A stretch of DNA of 42,984 nucleotides from contig NZ_SMJW01000037.1 in NCBI RefSeq assembly GCF_004348335.1, positions 1-42,984 on the forward strand, read 5' to 3'. This DNA is from Actinomadura bangladeshensis (GTDB taxonomy: Bacteria; Actinomycetota; Actinomycetes; Streptosporangiales; Streptosporangiaceae). This document shows positions 39,299 through 42,984 of this stretch, one piece after another (the first letter of the stretch is position 1; every line of letters begins with the position of its first letter). The notes under the pieces are model-generated. The model was not told the origin of the DNA and searched no databases. It was given only the letters and a program-made list of their open reading frames with translations. A program made the translations under genes and the position numbers.

Positions 39299-39531
39299 CC
39301 GGACTCGCCGCCCTCGGTGGAGACGGGGTGCTCCACGAGGGCCAGGACGCGACTGGACATGAAGCGGGCCGTCCGGACGGGGGTGCCCGTCCGGGTGACC
39401 TCGGTGACCTCCACGACGCCGCGCCGGGTCGCGACCTCCACGCGGCGTCCGGCGCGGCTCGCCGTCACCTCGTACGTGCGCGTTCCGTCGCCCCCGGCGT
39501 CCACCACGATCTCGACCCTGTCGCCCTTCAT
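39295..39531 (-). CDS. Small conserved beta-rich protein of unknown function
   Basis: This 78-residue protein is short, beta-strand-rich (VEIVVDAGGDGTRTYEV, VEVATRRGVVEVTEVT) and has no membrane segment. GGAGGGG lies 8 bp before the ATG. It ends in a 4-bp convergent overlap with the DUF2231-Rieske gene. I believe that similar small proteins are annotated as hypothetical in actinomycetes, but no function is known to me. Confidence 0.7.
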   Translation of the reverse strand: MKGDRVEIVVDAGGDGTRTYEVTASRAGRRVEVATRRGVVEVTEVTRTGTPVRTARFMSSRVLALVEHPVSTEGGESG

Positions 39532-39620
39532 CGCGTCGCCCCTCCGGCAGTCGAACGTATATTCGACTTATACCCGAAATGTCCGGTCGGCAATCCCCGT
39601 GGCGGGCCCGAAAACGCTGG

Positions 39621-40394
39621 TCAGGGCAGCAGCAGGTTCACGATCGCGGCCACGCCGACGACGACGATCACGCCGCGCAGCACCAGCGGCGGGATGCGCC
39701 GGCCGACCCGGGCGCCGATCACGCCGCCGCAGGTGGAGCCCGCCGCGATCAGCAGCACCGCCCACCAGCTGATCTCGGTGCCGGCGAACAGCCACATGAG
39801 CGTGAACAGGATCGCGGCCGTCCCGTTCACCACGGCCGACAGGACGTTCTTGGCCCCGTTCAGGCGCTGCAGGTCGTCGTCCAGCAGGATGCCGAGCAGC
39901 GCGATGAGGATGATGCCCTGCGCGGCGCCGAAGTAGCCGCCGTACATGCCCGCGCCGAACACGCCGGCCCAGAGCCCCGCGCCGCCGTTCGGGCGATGCG
40001 CGCCCTCGCGGCGCAGCGCCACCCGCCGCTGGAGGCGCGGCTGCACGACGACCAGGACCAGCGCGATGACGATCAGCGCGATGACGATGACGTTGAACGC
40101 CTCGGCGGGCAGCCCCAGCAGCAGCAGGCCGCCGATCACCGCGCCGGCCAGCGACGCGGGCGCGAGCCGCAGCAGCCGCCCGCGCTGCCCCTTCAGCTCC
40201 TCCCGGTAGCCGTAGGCGCCCGTCACGCCGCCCGGGACGAGTCCGATGTTGTTGGACACGTTCGCCACCACCGGCGGGTAGCCGAGCGCCAGCAGCGTGG
40301 GAAAGGTGATCAGGGAGCCGGATCCGACGACCGTGTTGATGCTTCCGGCGGCGACCCCGGCCGCGAAGATCGCGGCCGTGTCCAACAGGTTCAC
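39621..40394 (-). CDS. TauE/SafE family membrane transporter
   Basis: This 257-residue protein has about eight membrane segments and the paired TauE/SafE repeats, each with a conserved glycine-rich start: AAGVAAGSINTVVGSGSLITFP and WAGVFGAGMYGGYFGAAQG. The family exports sulfite, sulfoacetate or similar small anions. The GTG at 40394 fits the first membrane segment, and GGATGGGA lies upstream; an earlier start at 40436 would add a polar tail. It is monocistronic. Proximity to the LLM monooxygenase (9 kb away) is too far to imply shared sulfur metabolism. Confidence 0.9.
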   Translation of the reverse strand: MNLLDTAAIFAAGVAAGSINTVVGSGSLITFPTLLALGYPPVVANVSNNIGLVPGGVTGAYGYREELKGQRGRLLRLAPASLAGAVIGGLLLLGLPAEAFNVIVIALIVIALVLVVVQPRLQRRVALRREGAHRPNGGAGLWAGVFGAGMYGGYFGAAQGIILIALLGILLDDDLQRLNGAKNVLSAVVNGTAAILFTLMWLFAGTEISWWAVLLIAAGSTCGGVIGARVGRRIPPLVLRGVIVVVGVAAIVNLLLP

Positions 40395-40518
40395 GTGCGT
40401 CCCATCCAAGCGCTGCGGGTTCTCGGGGGCGCACACATCGTAGGGAGCACCGGCTCACGGGCGTCGATCGGGGGTGCTCCGGGACCGCCCCGGGCCGGCC
40501 CGCGCGGCTCGGCGCGGC

Positions 40519-41307
40519 TCAGCGGGCGGAGCGGGCGTACCAGCGGCCGTTCTGGCGGTCGATCGCCAGCGGGAGGCCGAAGGCGGCGGAGAGGTGCTCC
40601 GGGGTGAAGACCTCATCGACCTTGCCCTGCGCGACGATCTCGCCGGAGCGCAGCAGCAGCGCGTGCGTGAAGCCCTCGGGGACCTCCTCCACATGGTGCG
40701 TGACCATCGCCATCGTCGGGGCGGCCGGGTCGGCGGCGAGCGCGGCGAGGCGGGCGACGAGGTCCTCGCGGCCGCCGAGGTCGAGGCCGGCGGCGGGCTC
40801 GTCCAGCAGCAGGAGCTCCGGGTCGGGCATGAGGGCGCGGGCGATCTGGACGCGCTTGCGCTCGCCCTCCGAGAGGGTGGTGAACGTCCGCTTGATCAGG
40901 TCGGCGCAGCCGAGCGCCTCCAGCAGCGCGACGGCGCGGCCGACGTCGGTCGAGTCGTACTCCTCCCGCCAGCGGCCGAGGATCGCGTACGAGGCGGTCA
41001 GCACCAGGTCGATGACCGTCTCACCGGCCGGGACCTTCTCCGCGACCGACGAGCTGGCGAGGCCGATGCGGGGACGCAGCTCGAAGACGTCGGTGCGGCC
41101 GATCTCCTCCTCCAGGATCTCGACCGTGCCCGCGGACGGATGCAGCATCGCGGCGGCGATCTGGAGCAGCGTCGTCTTGCCCGCTCCGTTCGGGCCGACG
41201 ATGACCCACCGGTCGCCCTCGTTCACGGTCCATGTCACATCGCGCAGCAGGGTCGCCCCGCCGCGCCTGACCCCGACTCCGCGGAGTTGAAGTACCTCGC
41301 CGGCCAT
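40519..41307 (-). CDS. ABC transporter ATP-binding protein without an adjacent permease
   Basis: This 262-residue ATPase has all ABC motifs: Walker A GPNGAGKT, Q-loop region (ELRPRIGLASSS), signature LSEGERKRVQIARAL, Walker B LLLLDEPAAGLD and H-loop MVTHHVEEVP. It resembles YlmA/ModF-like iron or molybdate-type importers' ATPases. No permease or binding protein lies nearby, so it may pair with an unlinked permease or act as a soluble ABC protein. A GAAGG site precedes the ATG. It is divergent from the conserved gene at 41531. Confidence 0.9.
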   Translation of the reverse strand: MAGEVLQLRGVGVRRGGATLLRDVTWTVNEGDRWVIVGPNGAGKTTLLQIAAAMLHPSAGTVEILEEEIGRTDVFELRPRIGLASSSVAEKVPAGETVIDLVLTASYAILGRWREEYDSTDVGRAVALLEALGCADLIKRTFTTLSEGERKRVQIARALMPDPELLLLDEPAAGLDLGGREDLVARLAALAADPAAPTMAMVTHHVEEVPEGFTHALLLRSGEIVAQGKVDEVFTPEHLSAAFGLPLAIDRQNGRWYARSAR

Positions 41308-41530
41308 CGCGTGCCTTCGTCCCCAATCCCGGTCGCCCGTGATCTAGCCCTCAGGAGAAGAACCTATGCGATCCGGGACGGCGGTGGCCCCCCGGATCCC
41401 CGCCGGAAACGGCGGCCCCAGGGTGCTCCTCCGCCGCGATAGGTCCCTTACGTCCGGTGGAACCGGCGATCCGAGCGCTTATCGTGGATCGCATGCCCGT
41501 TGCGGAGAGTCCGAGAATGAGCACGACAGA

Positions 41531-42298
41531 ATGAGCGGGGCGGTAGCGACGTCGCTGGTCGCCTGGGGCAATGCGTGGCTGACGGGGCACGTCGGCCTCG
41601 ACGAGGCGGTCGACGCGGTCGAGAAGAGCGCCGGGCCGCAGATCCTCGGCGGCGAGCCCGCCGAGGTGACGCTGCGCCGCGGCCTCGGCGACCTGCGCGT
41701 CGGCGGGCTGTCGGCGCTGCGGCTGGCGCTGCCCGAGCCCGGCGACCCGCTCGGGCTGACCGGTCCGCCGCCGTTCAACGCCGCGGCGATCGAGGCGGGC
41801 GCCGCCGTCGTCGCCGTCCTGGACGGGCGGGCGATGGGCCTGGTCCCCTCCGAGGACCGGCGCGGCTCGTCCTACGTGGGCGTCCGCTGGACGCCGCACG
41901 ACGCGTCGGCGGGGCTCCCGGACGTCCCGTCCCTCGCCGAGGCCGACCGGCGGCTCACCCTCGCCATGCGGGACGCCACCGAGGCGCTGCTGACCGTGGA
42001 CGACTTCGCCGGCGTGCCGCCCGAGATCGCCGACGCGCTCGTCGACCTGCGCGACCCGGACCGCGGCGGCCATCCGCTCGCCCCCGGCTACCCGCAGCGC
42101 GCCCACCGCGTCGCCGCGCTCGCCGGCCGGCTGTCCCTCGTCGTCGACCTGGCCCGCCAACTCGACGACCGCGGCCTCAGCGCCGACCAGATGACCCGCC
42201 GCGGCGAGGCCCTCCGCCTGCTGGACGCCGCCGTCCGCCGCGCCCTGGTGGCGGCATGCAACAGCGCGTTCGACCCGGTTCCCGGAACGGAGCGCTAG
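41531..42298 (+). CDS. Conserved actinobacterial protein of unknown function
   Basis: This 255-residue protein is predicted soluble, with strong third-position GC bias. An alpha/beta N-terminal half contains GLDEAVDAVEKSAGPQILGG and a beta-rich centre has GAAVVAVLDGRAMGLVPSEDR. A helical C-terminal half follows (SLAEADRRLTLAMRDATEALLTVDDF, YPQRAHRVAALAGRLSLVVDLARQL). I recall similar actinomycete proteins beside the ABC ATPase but know no function. The ATG at 41531 has a poor Shine-Dalgarno sequence; longer in-frame forms start at 41366. Its last codons lie inside a 45-bp direct repeat. Confidence 0.75.
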   Translation: MSGAVATSLVAWGNAWLTGHVGLDEAVDAVEKSAGPQILGGEPAEVTLRRGLGDLRVGGLSALRLALPEPGDPLGLTGPPPFNAAAIEAGAAVVAVLDGRAMGLVPSEDRRGSSYVGVRWTPHDASAGLPDVPSLAEADRRLTLAMRDATEALLTVDDFAGVPPEIADALVDLRDPDRGGHPLAPGYPQRAHRVAALAGRLSLVVDLARQLDDRGLSADQMTRRGEALRLLDAAVRRALVAACNSAFDPVPGTER

Positions 42299-42315
42299 CG
42301 GAGTGGAGGGAGCCG
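42271..42315 (+). repeat. Direct repeat copy 1, overlapping the 3' end of the 41531 gene
   Basis: The segment from CGACCCGGTTCCCGG to GGAGGGAGCCG recurs at 42368-42413 with one inserted base. It contains the last codons and stop of the gene. This GAGCGCTAGCGGAGTGGAGGG-type sequence resembles dispersed intergenic repeats in related genomes; I infer this from memory of the pattern. Confidence 0.8.
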
Positions 42316-42340
42316 GGTCGGACCGCCCTTGCCGGGGGGC

Positions 42341-42359
42341 GTGGGGGGTCGCCCCCCAC
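42341..42359. terminator. GC-rich hairpin between the repeat copies
   Basis: GTGGGGGG (42341-42348) pairs with CCCCCCAC (42352-42359) with a TCG loop, and is followed by AGGGGAAA. It could end the 41531 transcript. Confidence 0.5.
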
Positions 42360-42367
42360 AGGGGAAA

Positions 42368-42413
42368 CGACCCGGTTCCCGGAACGGAGCGCTAGCGGAG
42401 TCGGAGGGAGCCG
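42368..42413 (+). repeat. Direct repeat copy 2
   Basis: This near-identical copy of 42271-42315 differs by one inserted C. It lies 52 bp after the first copy. It includes a non-functional duplicate of the gene's last codons. Confidence 0.8.
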
Positions 42414-42438
42414 CAACGGCGCGCCGGCCGCATACGGA

Positions 42439-42470
42439 AACGGGGCGCCCCTGGTGAGGGACGCCCCGTT
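42439..42470 (-). terminator. Terminator of the RDD gene
   Basis: Arms 42439-42452 and 42457-42470 pair at 13 of 14 positions with a 4-base loop, 15 bp past the RDD stop. Confidence 0.75.
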
Positions 42471-42484
42471 CTGATGGTCTCCGG

Positions 42485-42984
42485 TCAGGCGCGGACCACG
42501 ATCGTGTTGCAGATCTTGTCGGCGAAGGTCTGCTTGCGGTCGTCCCACAGCGGCCAGAGGAAGCCGATGTAGCACAGGAAGCTGTCGGCGATGTGGGCGA
42601 ACTTGCGGACGAACGCCATGCCGAAGCCGATGGGCTGGCCGGTCTGCGCGCTGACGAGGCGGATGCCCATCTGCCGCTTGCCGATGGACTGGCCGGTGGT
42701 GCCCTCCTGGTAGCAGATCCACAGACCGCCGGCCACGGACAGGGCCAGGCCGATCAGGTAGAACAGCACCGCGAGCAGGCTGGCGCCGCCGCTGCCGGTG
42801 CCGGCCAGCAGGCCGCCGAGCAGGTAGAGGACGAAGACCGGACCGGCGAAGATCAGGTAATCGATGATGTAGCCACCGGCACGCGAGCCCCACTCGGCCA
42901 GCTGGCCGGTCGAGCCGTAGTGGTGGTGGTGGACCTCCTGGCCGTACCCGGGCTGCGCGGGGGCGCCGTAGCCGGGCTGGGCGG
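42485..42984 (-). CDS. RDD-family membrane protein, partial (5' end beyond the window)
   Basis: The frame is open from the window edge at 42984 to the stop at 42485, giving at least 166 residues. The visible N-terminal part is a Pro/Gly/Tyr-rich tail (AQPGYGAPAQPGYGQE, then HHHHYG) before the RDD domain. The domain has SRAGGYIIDYLIFAGPVFVLYLL, VLFYLIGLALSVAGGLWICYQ and the characteristic TGQSIGKRQMGIRLVSAQTG. Function is unknown in most members; some are Na+/H+ antiporter-like or modify envelopes. The codons before 42769 were also read as coding, since the frame and composition continue without a stop. Confidence 0.88.
   Translation of the reverse strand, partial: AQPGYGAPAQPGYGQEVHHHHYGSTGQLAEWGSRAGGYIIDYLIFAGPVFVLYLLGGLLAGTGSGGASLLAVLFYLIGLALSVAGGLWICYQEGTTGQSIGKRQMGIRLVSAQTGQPIGFGMAFVRKFAHIADSFLCYIGFLWPLWDDRKQTFADKICNTIVVRA

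Noticed and set aside
1..42984. A secondary-metabolite or defence gene cluster
   Set aside because: No PKS, NRPS, terpene, lanthipeptide or recognised defence genes are present; regulators and single enzymes dominate.

Overview
The window is very GC-rich DNA with strong third-position GC bias and families typical of actinomycetes: actinobacterial IclR, ROK, LacI and LAL regulators, an RlpA-like wall protein behind a long leader, a SigE-type sigma factor, and PASTA-less Ser/Thr kinase architecture. I infer a mycelial actinomycete, probably of the Streptosporangiales/Thermomonosporaceae type. The taxonomy is inference only. No rRNA, tRNA, CRISPR array, transposase or phage gene was seen. It reads as a chromosomal stretch of mostly short transcription units with many regulators.

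Layout. 1-3.3 kb: a truncated secreted protein, an AllR-like IclR regulator, a sigma factor with its membrane-anchored partner, and a DUF1232 protein. 3.4-6.6 kb: an alpha/beta hydrolase, an RlpA-like cell-wall protein behind a long leader with a candidate c-di-AMP riboswitch and Crp site, and an Ala/Pro-rich secreted protein. 6.8-11.4 kb: a ferritin-like diiron protein, a LURP-one protein, TetR, a GH1 beta-glucosidase and MarR. 11.4-14.7 kb: a Ser/Thr kinase fused through one membrane segment to a cyclophilin domain, a chorismate mutase, a conserved protein of unknown function and an AhpD-like protein. 14.8-19.6 kb: a micro-ORF, a ROK repressor, a small membrane protein, a hydrolase, a GNAT, a YdeI-like protein, and a short GntR regulator with small genes and palindromes. 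19.6-22.6 kb: an MFS exporter divergent from its TetR, then SnoaL-like and DUF1330 genes. 22.6-29.7 kb: an arabinan-utilisation locus (GH43 and GH51 enzymes, LacI) plus a LAL regulator and a cupin. 29.7-35.6 kb: an EEP nuclease, an LLM oxidoreductase/AraC pair, a MerR-GyrI/GyrI pair and a CapA lipoprotein. 35.6-42.98 kb: a gene remnant, a molybdopterin oxidoreductase, a DUF2231-Rieske protein, TauE/SafE, an ABC ATPase, a conserved protein and a truncated RDD protein.

How genes work together. The clearest circuit is arabinan use. Two near-identical LacI-type operators, each placed the same way after a matched -35/-10 pair, sit upstream of the GH43 and the GH51 genes on either side of the LacI gene. 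The GH43 gene lacks its catalytic-base segment and may be frameshifted. Other likely circuits are the TetR/MFS pair around a nested 71-bp dyad, the sigma factor with a leaderless promoter of its own type, and the Crp plus riboswitch control of the RlpA-like gene. The most unusual single protein is the kinase-cyclophilin fusion at 11416-13185.
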